DNA of 35,328 nt from Phascolarctobacterium sp. (GTDB taxonomy: Bacteria > Bacillota > Negativicutes > Acidaminococcales > Acidaminococcaceae), in NCBI GenBank assembly GCA_021201965.1, contig JAJQDY010000051.1:1-35328 (forward strand). Direction: 5' to 3'. The position numbers and the translations under genes were made by a program. Positions 17,468 to 24,796 of this stretch are shown here, piece by piece. Every line of letters begins with the position of its first letter. The first letter of the stretch is position 1. The notes below the pieces were generated by a model. It had not been told where the DNA came from. It searched no databases and was given only the letters and a program-made list of their open reading frames with translations.

Positions 17468-17950
17468 GTGAAGCATAATAAAAAGACCAACGCGGTAAGG
17501 ATCCTTGACGGGCTTGGGATTAAGTACAGGATAGCTGAATACGAGGTTGACGAAAACCACCTTGACGCCGTGACGGTAGCTGCAAAGACGGGGATGCCTT
17601 CAGGCCAGGTCTTTAAGACGCTGGTTGCAAGGGGCGACAGGACCGGTGTCATAATGGCGGTGATCTCCGGGGACGCAGAGCTTGACCTAAAGGCCCTCGC
17701 CAGGGCCAGCGGCAATAAAAGTGTTGCCATGGTGCACCTTAAGGAGGTGCTCCCATTAACGTGGTATATAAGGGGCGGCTGCTCGCCCCTTGGCGCCAAA
17801 AAGGATTACCCGGTCTATCTTGACGAATCCTCCGGGAAATTTGAGGAAATTGCGGTAAGCGCGGGCCAGCGGGGCATGCAACTCATTCTGTCGCCAGAAG
17901 ACCTCAAAAGGGCCGCGAACGCGGCCGTTGCGCCCATTTCGAGGGCCTGA
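17468..17950 (+). CDS. ybaK: Cys-tRNA(Pro)/Cys-tRNA(Cys) deacylase (YbaK/EbsC family)
   Basis: Trans-editing enzyme that hydrolyses misacylated Cys-tRNA(Pro). The 160-residue product has the family pattern: VFKTLVARGD, the catalytic lysine region GNKSVAMVHLKEV, RGGCSPLGAKK and GQRGMQLILSPEDL. The start is GTG 17468 with AAGGAG (17453-17458) 9 nt upstream; an in-frame TTG at 17462 is too close to that site. Intact. Confidence 0.9.
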   Translation: MKHNKKTNAVRILDGLGIKYRIAEYEVDENHLDAVTVAAKTGMPSGQVFKTLVARGDRTGVIMAVISGDAELDLKALARASGNKSVAMVHLKEVLPLTWYIRGGCSPLGAKKDYPVYLDESSGKFEEIAVSAGQRGMQLILSPEDLKRAANAAVAPISRA

Positions 17951-17960
17951 TGTTACAAAC

Positions 17961-17989
17961 TTGCAACATAAGAGCAAATGTGGTAATAT
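17961..17989 (+). promoter_or_regulatory. Sigma-70 promoter for thrC
   Basis: TTGCAA (17961-17966), 17-bp spacer, TAATAT (17984-17989) with TGG just before the -10. The thrC ATG is about 25 nt downstream. Confidence 0.7.
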
Positions 17990-18013
17990 GTCTTTTATAC
18001 AAAGCGAGAAAGC

Positions 18014-19537
18014 ATGGTGAACTTTAAGATGCTATTTGAAAGTACCCGCGGTAAAGCAGACATTGTCCCATCGGCACATGCCATAGCCCGCGGGCTTGCG
18101 GACGACGGCGGGCTTTTCGTGCCCCAGTCCTTCCCGTCCGTGCGCCTTGTGGACATTAAGGCCATGGTCGGGAAAAGCTACGTGGAAAGGGCGGCCGACG
18201 TTATGGGACGCTACCTTACGGATTTCACTGGCGATGAGCTCATGGAATGCGTGGAAGGCGCCTACAGAACTGGGAAATTTGACAGCCTCAAGATCGCACC
18301 CTTAAGAGAAGTAAACTATAACACGGCGGTCCTCGAGCTCTGGCACGGGCTGACGGCTGCATTTAAGGACATGGCCCTCCAGATCATGCCCAGGCTTTTA
18401 ACGAAGTCCATGGCAAAGACGGGGGCACTATATAAGACGGCGATACTCGTCGCAACGAGCGGCGATACTGGCAAGGCGGCCCTTGAAGGCTTCGCGGATG
18501 TCCCGGGGACGGATATTATAGTCTTTTACCCAGCGGACGGCGTGAGCGAAATCCAGAAGCGGCAGATGGCGACCCAGAAGGGGAAGAACGTCAGCGTCTT
18601 CGGGGTAAAGGGCAACTTTGACGATATCCAGAAGGGCGTCAAGGATATTTTTTCTGATAAGGAAATGGCGGAAAGGATCGCAAAGGACGGGTATGCCTTT
18701 TCCTCTGCGAACTCCATTAATTTCGGGCGCCTCGTGCCGCAGATAGCCTACTATTTCAGCGCCTACGCGGACGCCATCGAAAAAGGCTTCGCAAAACCGG
18801 GCGAACTCTTAAACTTCGTTGTCCCAACCGGCAATTTCGGCAACATCCTTGCGGGCTACTACGCAAAGGAGATGGGGCTTCCTGCGGCAAGGCTCATCTG
18901 TGCATCAAACAGCAACAACATCCTCACGGATTTCATAAATACCGGCGTCTACGACAGGCGCCGCGAGTTCTACAGGACCATGTCGCCTTCCATGGACATA
19001 CTCATATCAAGTAACCTGGAAAGGCTGCTCTACCTTGTAACGGGGAAAAAGCCGGAGCGGGTAAGGTCCTTCATGGAAAAACTCGCAGAGGACGGGGTCT
19101 ATGAGATAAACAGCGAGGAACTTGAAAAGGTCCACGGCGGATTTTTCGCCGCCTGGGTGGACGAGCTGGAAACGAAGGAAACCATAGGCCGTATCTTCAG
19201 CGACTACGGCTACCTTATGGATCCCCATACGGCGGTGGCTTGGCGGTCCCTTGAAAAATACCGCCTGCTCACAGGGGATGACACCTGTAGTATAGTCCTT
19301 TCCACAGCAAGCCCGTATAAGTTCTGTGACAGCGTGCTGTCCGCCATAGAAAGGGACTGGAAGGAAAAGGACGGGGCGGAACCCATGGAGCTTCTCAGGG
19401 AGCTTTCCCAGAAGACGGGGACCAAGGCGCCCCTAAACCTCCTTGCCCTTGAAAGGCTGCCCGTGATCCACACGGGCGTCATCGAAAAGGAAGACATGGC
19501 GCAGGCGGTCCTTCAGAGCCTCAATATTAAAGAATAA
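18014..19537 (+). CDS. thrC: Threonine synthase
   Basis: PLP enzyme that converts O-phosphohomoserine to threonine. The N-terminal Thr_synth_N domain starts with ESTRGKA, and the PLP lysine is Lys118 in HGLTAAFKDMALQ. Phosphate-binding glycines are in ATSGDTGKAALEGF, and NFVVPTGNFGNILAGYYAKEMG (shown here only for its NFG core) completes the family pattern. Length 507 is usual for the long bacterial form. The ATG at 18014 has a poor ribosome site; ATG 18029 is an alternative. No other threonine genes are nearby. Confidence 0.94.
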   Translation: MVNFKMLFESTRGKADIVPSAHAIARGLADDGGLFVPQSFPSVRLVDIKAMVGKSYVERAADVMGRYLTDFTGDELMECVEGAYRTGKFDSLKIAPLREVNYNTAVLELWHGLTAAFKDMALQIMPRLLTKSMAKTGALYKTAILVATSGDTGKAALEGFADVPGTDIIVFYPADGVSEIQKRQMATQKGKNVSVFGVKGNFDDIQKGVKDIFSDKEMAERIAKDGYAFSSANSINFGRLVPQIAYYFSAYADAIEKGFAKPGELLNFVVPTGNFGNILAGYYAKEMGLPAARLICASNSNNILTDFINTGVYDRRREFYRTMSPSMDILISSNLERLLYLVTGKKPERVRSFMEKLAEDGVYEINSEELEKVHGGFFAAWVDELETKETIGRIFSDYGYLMDPHTAVAWRSLEKYRLLTGDDTCSIVLSTASPYKFCDSVLSAIERDWKEKDGAEPMELLRELSQKTGTKAPLNLLALERLPVIHTGVIEKEDMAQAVLQSLNIKE

Positions 19538-19562
19538 AAAAAGATAAAAAATATAAAATACA

Positions 19563-19590
19563 GCGGTGAAAAAATCCGCAAGATTTTTTT
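19563..19590 (+). terminator. Probable terminator after thrC
   Basis: AAAAAATC (19569-19576) pairs with GATTTTTT (19582-19589) around CGCAA; a competing GCGG/CCGC stem overlaps it. A+T-rich and therefore weak, but placed directly after thrC. Confidence 0.5.
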
Positions 19591-19608
19591 ATGCTTAAAA
19601 TCGGAATT

Positions 19609-19620
19609 ACAGTATCTGTC
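19609..19620. promoter_or_regulatory. ACAG-N3-CTGTC inverted repeat, copy 1
   Basis: ACAGTATCTGTC. The same arms occur again at 20527-20538, just upstream of another accessory promoter. A shared operator is possible; the binding protein is unknown. Confidence 0.3.
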
Positions 19621-19676
19621 ACTTAGTGGAATTATAGTGGCATATTAGGAAGGGGAAAATTTTATTGAAAAAATGC

Positions 19677-19704
19677 TTGATATTATTTCCAATCTGATTA
19701 ATAT
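19677..19704 (+). promoter_or_regulatory. Probable promoter for the 19.7-kb accessory gene
   Basis: TTGATA (19677-19682), 16-bp spacer, TAATAT (19699-19704), 35 nt before the start codon. Confidence 0.5.
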
Positions 19705-19738
19705 ATTAGGATAGCTTAAAAAACGGGAGGAAAAAGAC

Positions 19739-20131
19739 ATGCTTTGGCAATGGGGCACGGCGCCCTCACAGCGGGACGAAAAGCCTATTGGGAAAAGGGG
19801 AAAGAGATGGGCGATGATTGAGCAGCAGCCTACGGGGCAGCGCACGTACCTTGAAAGCCCGTCAGAATACGTCTACGGAGTATGCGAAGACAGGACCATT
19901 GTGGAGCCGCGCATTTCGGGGAAAAGGCTCCTCATGGACGAAGACGTAATGCCCATAGAACTTACGACATTCTGTATGGGGGTTACCGAGGAATGGGATG
20001 GCCTCAGGGAGGCGGAGATGCATTTCTTGCGGGGGACACTCTCCGTACGGGATGAGGAGAAGGCAAAATACCTTAAGGTCTACGATGAAATAAGGAAGAG
20101 CCTTTCCATCTGCACGGACGGGAAGCTCTGA
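19739..20131 (+). CDS. Hypothetical protein
   Basis: Open frame of 130 residues with GGGAGG (19725-19730) 8 nt before the ATG, a promoter upstream and a terminator hairpin downstream, so it is probably a real monocistronic gene. The product is charged and soluble with no signal peptide or membrane segment; a basic N-terminal stretch (KPIGKRGKRW) is followed by a mixed acidic region and a helical C-terminus with DEEKAKYLKVYDEIRKS. I recognise no family. Codon use resembles the surrounding genes. Confidence 0.6.
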   Translation: MLWQWGTAPSQRDEKPIGKRGKRWAMIEQQPTGQRTYLESPSEYVYGVCEDRTIVEPRISGKRLLMDEDVMPIELTTFCMGVTEEWDGLREAEMHFLRGTLSVRDEEKAKYLKVYDEIRKSLSICTDGKL

Positions 20132-20177
20132 AAAAAATTCCGGAGAAGGAGAAAAAATAGCAAAAAAAGCAGGAAAA

Positions 20178-20208
20178 GGCATGTATAGTGTGTGCATGCC
20201 GCTTTTTT
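20178..20208 (+). terminator. Terminator after the 19.7-kb gene
   Basis: GGCATG (20178-20183) pairs with CATGCC (20195-20200), then GC and a run of six T. Confidence 0.7.
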
Positions 20209-20261
20209 ATAAAACGCCGGGAAAGGGCATGGCAGCGTGTTCTAAGTGGCCAAGTGGAAGT

Positions 20262-20277
20262 GTGCGTTAAAACGCAC
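20262..20277. repeat. Perfect palindrome
   Basis: GTGCGTT-AA-AACGCAC, perfect 7-bp arms. The right arm shares AACGCA with the direct repeats at 20440-20483. Confidence 0.55.
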
Positions 20278-20285
20278 GAAAAAAA

Positions 20286-20303
20286 GGTGGGGTGGGGGGT
20301 GGG
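20286..20303 (+). other. G-rich tract with weak quadruplex potential
   Basis: Runs of 2, 4, 6 and 3 G separated by single T. Two-tier G-quadruplex formation is possible; the strict four-run G3 rule is not met. Confidence 0.3.
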
Positions 20304-20439
20304 ATGCATTTTGGAAAGGCCCGATGCTGAAATTTCCCGCACCACTCAAAGCAAGCGCCCGTGCGGCTTTTAGGGGTGCGGTGATGGCAAAAAAGCGTGT
20401 TTTTTGAAGGAAAAATACACACTATAAAAAAGGGTGTGC

Positions 20440-20483
20440 AAAAACGCATATGTGTGCATAATGAAAAACGCATATGTGTGCAT
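20440..20483 (+). repeat. Two identical 20-bp direct repeats, 24-bp period
   Basis: AAAAACGCATATGTGTGCAT at 20440-20459 and again, identical, at 20464-20483, separated by AATG. T-rich sequence follows. Upstream of the next promoter, so a regulatory-site array is possible. Confidence 0.75.
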
Positions 20484-20525
20484 TTTTTTATTGCGGAAAG
20501 GATATTTGGAACAGGAATTCAAAAT

Positions 20526-20556
20526 GACAGATTCTGTCCATCTTATACAATATAAT
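20526..20556 (+). promoter_or_regulatory. -10 element with ACAG-N3-CTGTC operator-like repeat, copy 2
   Basis: GACAG-ATT-CTGTC (20526-20538) is a perfect inverted repeat where the -35 would be, followed by TATAAT at 20551-20556. No clear -35, which suggests a regulated or activator-dependent promoter. Confidence 0.4.
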
Positions 20557-20576
20557 ATATACAGGAGGTGATGAAA

Positions 20577-20822
20577 ATGGTATGGAAAAGGAAACCGGAC
20601 TGCGAATACAAATTCTCAAAGCCCGCCCCCGGAAAGAAGGTATGGTGCGTCCAGGAAATGTATGAAGGCGAGCAGACCGTATAGCCGATGCTCCTCGTAA
20701 GCTTCTACGGGAAGAAAATTTACAACCTTTACGGGGACTACCCTGATAACATGACGCCTGAAGAAGTGGAGATCCTTGATATGGAAAAACCGGGACTGGT
20801 AGAGTTTTTCAAGAAACGCTAG
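20577..20822 (+). pseudogene. Hypothetical protein interrupted by one in-frame TAG
   Basis: A small gene of about 81 codons. AGGAGG (20563-20568) is 8 nt before ATG 20577; an ATG at 20571 is too close. The frame begins MVWKRKPDCEYKF and is stopped by TAG at 20682-20684 in EGEQTV-x-PMLLVSFYGKK, then continues without shift through YNLYGDYPDNMTPEEVE to a TAG at 20820. I accept that last TAG as the true end because the next gene starts 18 nt later. No family recognised. The upstream part alone would be a 35-residue peptide. Confidence 0.55.
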
Positions 20823-20839
20823 GACTGGAAAGGGGAAAA

Positions 20840-21208
20840 ATGGGTAAGAGGACTGAAGTGGCGGAAGATTGAAAGGTACTTATCTGGAAAAGTTTTACAA
20901 TGGACCCTGATGACGCCTTATGGTCGGATGAGAAACTGAGCCTTGACGCGGCCCCGTATCTCGGGATCCTTCCCTAGGGCTTCAGGCGGAAGGTAGAGGG
21001 AGAGCGGATCATCTACGAACGCGTGGGAAAGGTTTATACCATACGTCCCCAGGGGAAGCTGTCCCTTTTCATGTACCCTTAGGTGAGGAGCGGAGGCGCT
21101 GAACCAGTGGAGATGGAAGTTGCGGGGCGCCTTGCCTGGCACCCGAAATATGATGACGGACCCTTTTTTGACGGGCCTTTCGGGGAAGTAGTAGAGGATT
21201 ATGATTAA
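20840..21208 (+). pseudogene. Hypothetical protein interrupted by TGA and two TAG
   Basis: Reading frame of 122 codons from ATG 20840, preceded by AAAGGGG, to TAA 21206. Internal stops are TGA 20870 (AED-x-KVLIWKSF), TAG 20975 (LGILP-x-GFRRKVEGE) and TAG 21080 (LSLFMYP-x-VRSGG). No frameshift is needed, and the translated product looks coherent: a compact, mixed charged protein ending in a Gly/Phe-rich FDGPFGEVVEDYD. Gly at the TGA and Gln at both TAG would be natural. I do not recognise the family. Placed right after the 20.6-kb gene, probably one transcript. Confidence 0.5.
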
Positions 21209-21257
21209 ATTTAGTGACGGGCTGTGCAAATGGACTAACTACTGAAATACATTATTA

Positions 21258-21266
21258 TGCTATAAT
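21258..21266 (+). promoter_or_regulatory. Extended -10 promoter for the riboswitch transcript
   Basis: TGCTATAAT, a TGn extended -10 with perfect TATAAT at 21261-21266, immediately before the riboswitch P1 stem. No clear -35. Confidence 0.6.
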
Positions 21267-21268
21267 AT

Positions 21269-21369
21269 AAATAACCATAAAGAGCACGCAAGGGACAGGC
21301 CCTATGACCGTGCAGCAACCTGCCTTATTGGTAAGGTGCTAAAGCCTTGATGATGGGCCATATGGATTT
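21269..21369 (+). promoter_or_regulatory. SAM-I (S-box) riboswitch aptamer
   Basis: Conserved S-box core is readable: AAGGGACAGGCCCTATGA, then CAGCAACC, then AAGGTGCTAAAGCC. P1 pairs 21269-21279 with 21361-21369 (two unpaired A). P2 is GCACG (21284-21288) with CGTGC (21309-21313), with the kink-turn region and GGCCC loop between them. P3 is CCTT (21323-21326) with AAGG (21333-21336). An intrinsic terminator follows directly. S-box RNAs switch off methionine, cysteine and SAM genes when SAM is high; here the downstream gene is not a recognised one of these. Confidence 0.85.
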
Positions 21370-21376
21370 CTGCACG

Positions 21377-21407
21377 GACCCGTCATCGCGATGGGTCTTT
21401 TCTTTAT
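21377..21407 (+). terminator. Riboswitch expression-platform terminator
   Basis: GACCCGTC (21377-21384) pairs with GATGGGTC (21390-21397, one G-U), followed by TTTTCTTTAT. CTGCACGG (21370-21377), just before it, is perfectly complementary to CCGTGCAG (21308-21315) in the aptamer, giving an alternative fold. Confidence 0.85.
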
Positions 21408-21435
21408 GGGCAAAAACATGAAGGAGGGACGGAAA

Positions 21436-21759
21436 ATGCTGATGGAAGTGTATTACGAACACTACATGGAAAACTGCATGGGGAGGTACTGGGAAGAGGA
21501 AAAATACATTCACTATATGGTTAACATCCATGACAAAAATAAGCGGGAAAAGTTCAGGAGGTTCTTTGAGTCTGAGAGCTTTACCTGCGTGGACTGGAAT
21601 CCTGATTACACTGGGGTCCTCGTCAATATTAAGCTGCGCCGTTTTGCGCTTATCTATATGGCCTGCAGGCATTCCTGCGTGGATGAAAGGCCGTATACCC
21701 CGGAGGAATTCATGGATGAAGTATATAACAAGAAAGACGTAATGGAAGGCGGAATCTGA
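21436..21759 (+). CDS. Hypothetical protein under the S-box riboswitch
   Basis: Intact frame of 107 residues. I start at ATG 21436 because AAGGAGG (21421-21427) lies 8 nt upstream and earlier in-frame starts fall in the terminator. The product is rich in Tyr, Glu and Arg, starts MLMEVYYEHYMENC, has five Met in the first 30 residues or so, three Cys, no signal peptide and no membrane segment. No family recognised. As the first gene after a SAM riboswitch it should respond to SAM or methionine supply, which is an unusual position for an unknown small protein. Confidence 0.6.
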   Translation: MLMEVYYEHYMENCMGRYWEEEKYIHYMVNIHDKNKREKFRRFFESESFTCVDWNPDYTGVLVNIKLRRFALIYMACRHSCVDERPYTPEEFMDEVYNKKDVMEGGI

Positions 21760-21838
21760 TGGCTGTGGTATAACGGTATAATAGGATTATATTTACCGCA
21801 GCAGGATTATTAAAGCATAAAAAAGGAGAGTAAAACAG

Positions 21839-22462
21839 ATGAAATGTCCTAAATGCGGGAGCAGGAAAGTTGCGCCTATAATGTACGGGCTGCCTGCATT
21901 GAGCAAGGACCTGGAAGAGAGACTCAATAACAAAAAATTAGTGCTCGGCGGCTGCTGCGTTTCCGATAACGATCCCAGATACTACTGCTTCGGCTGCGAG
22001 CAGAAGATAGGCTATCCGGCACATTACGGTGACGTGGCATCCGTAAGTTTTTCCAGGGGATAATGGGATCCTGCGCCTGCCAGGGTACTTATGGAAAACA
22101 GCGTCGTCATGGGACCGGTAACGGTATCTGACGCCGTGATCGTGAAATACCGGCGGAAGATGGTTTACCATGAATGGGACAGGGTTTTAAAGAAGCTCTA
22201 CGAAAAATTTTATTTTGCCGAGTGGGAGAAAACCTTGGATGAGCCGGGAGTGGTCGACGGCGAGGAATGGGAACTGGAAGTAGGCCTGAAAAGCGGGAAG
22301 AAAGTGATATTCGTCGGCAGCAACGCCTATCCCCAATACTGGGATGAGCTTAACAAGCTCTTTAAACCATATTTTGAAAGCAGCGATTCACCTGCGGTCC
22401 CTAAACGCTGCGGGAAGAAATACCGGAGGGAGCACCACTACCGGGGACCGGTGATAGAGTAA
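21839..22462 (+). pseudogene. Zinc-ribbon two-domain hypothetical protein split by an in-frame TAA
   Basis: GGAGAG precedes ATG 21839. The N-terminal part has a zinc ribbon, CPKCGSRKVAP near residue 3 and CFGCEQK near 51, with GGCCVSDNDPRYYC between. TAA at 22061-22063 ends the first frame after SFSRG, but the same frame stays open to 22462 and gives WELEVGLKSGKKVIFVGSNAYPQYWDEL. I recall zinc-ribbon proteins from Firmicutes and Bacteroidetes with just this second half (ending WEL...GSNAYP.YW.EL), so both pieces look like one 207-residue protein with a nonsense codon. ATG 22091 could restart the second half. The molecular function of the family is not known to me. Confidence 0.6.
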
Positions 22463-22583
22463 CTTTTAAAAATTTATCCTGAAAACAGTAATTTCACCAA
22501 TGTATGAAAGGCAGATGGTACATCAAACGGATGGATAGTAACCGTAAAGTTCGGAAACAGGATTGCCGGAAGGAGCTGATACT

Positions 22584-24465
22584 ATGCATTGGCTGAGTGT
22601 TATAGGACTTGACAGTTTTAAGGAATATTTAGGCGCAGCAGCAGGATACGCCGATGAGGAAGGAAAGGTATTCCCTGGTTACAGCGGGGAATACAGTTAT
22701 GCGAATATAGGATCTGCCGAGTTTGTCTTCCACAGAGAGGCCAAAGGCGGGAAAAAGAAATACATCGGCTTCAGCAGCCATGTAATTGGCGAGAATATCT
22801 GGGAAGCGGATGTAAGCCATGAAGCACCCGTGGTCCTTGAAGATGACGACAGGCTATGCATATGCCCGCGTTTTAAAGGTGCGGTAAAAGGCGGGGCCAG
22901 GAAGCCGGCAACGCTGCCTATAAGGCTCATCCACGGAGACGTGCTGCCATGTGTGTCGCCGAACGCGGTCATTAAGATGCAGGTGGCGGCATTCCCTTTT
23001 GAAGTGCACTATTTCCCATTGACGGCCAGGTGGTCGAAAAAAATAGGACATGGGCTTATGGCAACGATAATCCATGCCTACGGGAATATAATGGGAAGCA
23101 TGAAGGAAGATCAGTGCTCAAGCGTCATAGAAGCCATGGTAAGGCGGATAGAGAAGCGGGAGACCTGCGGCTATAAAGTGGAGCCGGTAACATTTTATGC
23201 AGTTACCGTCGACACCGCCTATGGCGAGATAGAAATCTGCCACAGCATTGACCAGGTGGCCGAGGAGGAACGGGAGTTTTTCAAGGAATGGTCCTGCATC
23301 TTTGCCTGGGTAGTTGTCCAGGGTGACGTGGCAATTGACGAATACCAGGAGGACGCCGTTTATGACGATGAGCACCTCCGAAGCTTCTGCAGGGTGCCTT
23401 TGAAAATTACGACTTTTCAATGGCCGAATACGCACTGTCAAGCCACGCGATCTACTCCGTGGCGGGCCAGAGGATAATGGGAAAATGGAAGGTAATTGAT
23501 GCCCTGAAAGGCATGTACGGGAAAAAAGTGCATGCCCACATGGGAAAGCAGGGCGACCGGCCCGTGCTCATCCTTGCTGACAAAAATCCGTCCTCTTTTG
23601 ACAGGCTCATATTCATCGAAGTGGACGGTAACAATATAAAGAAAATCACGTCCACGCCGGAGCTTGGGACGCTGAGCCTTGCGGAAGGCTTCAGCTACAG
23701 GAAGGACAGCGCATACATAATTCTTAAAATAATGTCGTACATGATTTATGAAAATGACTGCTCGGGCTCCTTAACTACCTCTCTGAAGATGTGGTCTATG
23801 TGGACGGGGACGGTGAAACTGGAGGATGCTATGCGGCACTTCGGAAACTGGAAAACCTGTGTGAAGATAAGGACGGGAAAAGGCCTGACGTGTACATAGT
23901 CGAGGCGACCGCGCCCGGTGAAAAATACGGGAAACTTGCCCTTGGCCTATCCTTCGCCGGGCCCGATTCATGCCACAAGGTTATTTTCATTCGTCTCGAG
24001 GACGGTAAGATTACATGGATCAAGGCGGATGACAACAATTACCGCATTGAGGAGCTGCATAAGGGATATATGGGGCGCATCCCCAATACCGCCAGTGGGT
24101 GGCTGGAATACTTAAGGTACTGGATTTTGGGAAAACCAATGCCGGAGGAATTTTTCAAGGACCGGGTTGGCAGCGACTGCGTGCTTGACATAGTGAGCTG
24201 CGGCATTATGAGCAAGAAGACCGGCAAAGTGATAAGGCATATTGAGGAAAATGATGATATTTTCTGGATACTGACGAAACTACTGTTTAAGCTGGTTATC
24301 GGCCATCCGTGCAAAGTGGAAGGGGATGCCCTTATATGGCTCCAGTTCAGGATGACGCTGGAATGCGGCGCAAGGGAGAGGATGAAACCGCTTTATGAAA
24401 AAAGCTCAATAAATGAAATAAAGGCGATTAAGTTCGAAGCGATCCTGCCGAGTAAATATCATTGA
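22584..24465 (+). pseudogene. Large hypothetical protein broken by two frameshifts
   Basis: AGGAG at 22571-22575 precedes ATG 22584 (MHWLSVIGLDSFKEY). The first frame is open to about 23388, the second from there to about 23765, the third to TGA 24465; joined, they give about 626 residues. The joins are smooth (DDEHLRS into LLQGAFENYDFS; MIYENDC into LLNYLSEDVVYVDGDGE). The shift sites are not homopolymers. The second and third parts look like diverged copies of one domain: FDRLIFIEVDGNNIKKI and CHKVIFIRLEDGKITWI. No signal peptide, no membrane segment, no known motif. Each fragment has open sequence without nonsense codons, so the frameshifts are recent. Confidence 0.5.
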
Positions 24466-24493
24466 AAAAGCCACGGAAAAATATAAAAAGAAC

Positions 24494-24522
24494 AGCCACA
24501 GAACCTTAACTGGTTCGTGGCT
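24494..24522 (+). terminator. Hairpin after the 22.6-24.5-kb gene
   Basis: AGCCAC-A-GAACC pairs with GGTTCGTGGCT around TTAACT. The downstream tail is only moderately T-rich. Confidence 0.55.
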
Positions 24523-24535
24523 TCAATTCGTATAT

Positions 24536-24676
24536 TTATATTTTCACTATTCTAATGCGGGTGGGAAAAGCTTCCATGTATTCAAATAATGCTTCTTTTA
24601 ACTTGGTTTTATCAAATGACGTGGCAAGCCACCATATTAATTCTTCGGTATTATTTACTATACCACAATATGCACT
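24536..24676 (-). pseudogene. Minus-strand C-terminal gene remnant
   Basis: On the minus strand a 46-codon open stretch ends at TAA (24538-24536) and has no start codon at its upstream edge, where an in-frame stop closes it. It reads TEELIWWLATSFDKTKLK, then EALFEYMEAFPTRIRIVKI, a coherent helical C-terminus. I do not recognise the family. The strand and composition differ from the neighbours, so it looks like the leftover end of a lost gene. Confidence 0.4.
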
Positions 24677-24796
24677 TTACAAATAGATAGATCATTAGCT
24701 ATTCTTTTTTATGTCATTATACTGTGTTATAATGTTACCATTCTCTCTAAAGAGAATTATGACACACTTGATGAAGAACTAAAAAAGAACTACGAT

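Larger units (their letters stand above)
19538..19738 (+). other. Intergenic region before the accessory genes
   Basis: A+T-rich 201-bp gap with the thrC terminator, an ACAG-N3-CTGTC inverted repeat at 19609-19620 and a promoter at 19677-19704. No gene seen. Confidence 0.6.
20132..20576. other. 445-bp non-coding accessory spacer with repeats
   Basis: No convincing gene. It holds a terminator (20178-20208), a palindrome (20262-20277), a G-rich tract (20286-20303), two 20-bp direct repeats (20440-20483), an inverted repeat (20527-20538) and a promoter -10 (20551-20556). The motif AACGCA recurs in the palindrome and both direct repeats. A small ncRNA is conceivable but not shown. Confidence 0.5.
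24466..24796. other. 331-bp A+T-rich gap with terminator and gene remnant
   Basis: Contains the terminator at 24494-24522, a minus-strand 3' gene remnant (24536-24676) and a TATAAT at 24728-24733. Composition drops sharply in G+C at about 24530. Confidence 0.5.

Noticed and set aside
19673-19714. 13-residue hydrophobic peptide MLDIISNLINILG as a small toxin
   Set aside because: No ribosome site at proper distance, and the stretch coincides with a -35/-10 promoter pair, which explains the A+T-rich sequence.
20188-20373. 61-residue open frame in the repeat-rich spacer
   Set aside because: Starts inside a terminator hairpin, no ribosome site, composition driven by the G-rich tract and repeats.
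20440-20483. CRISPR-like array
   Set aside because: Only two copies with a 4-bp gap; no spacers and no cas genes.
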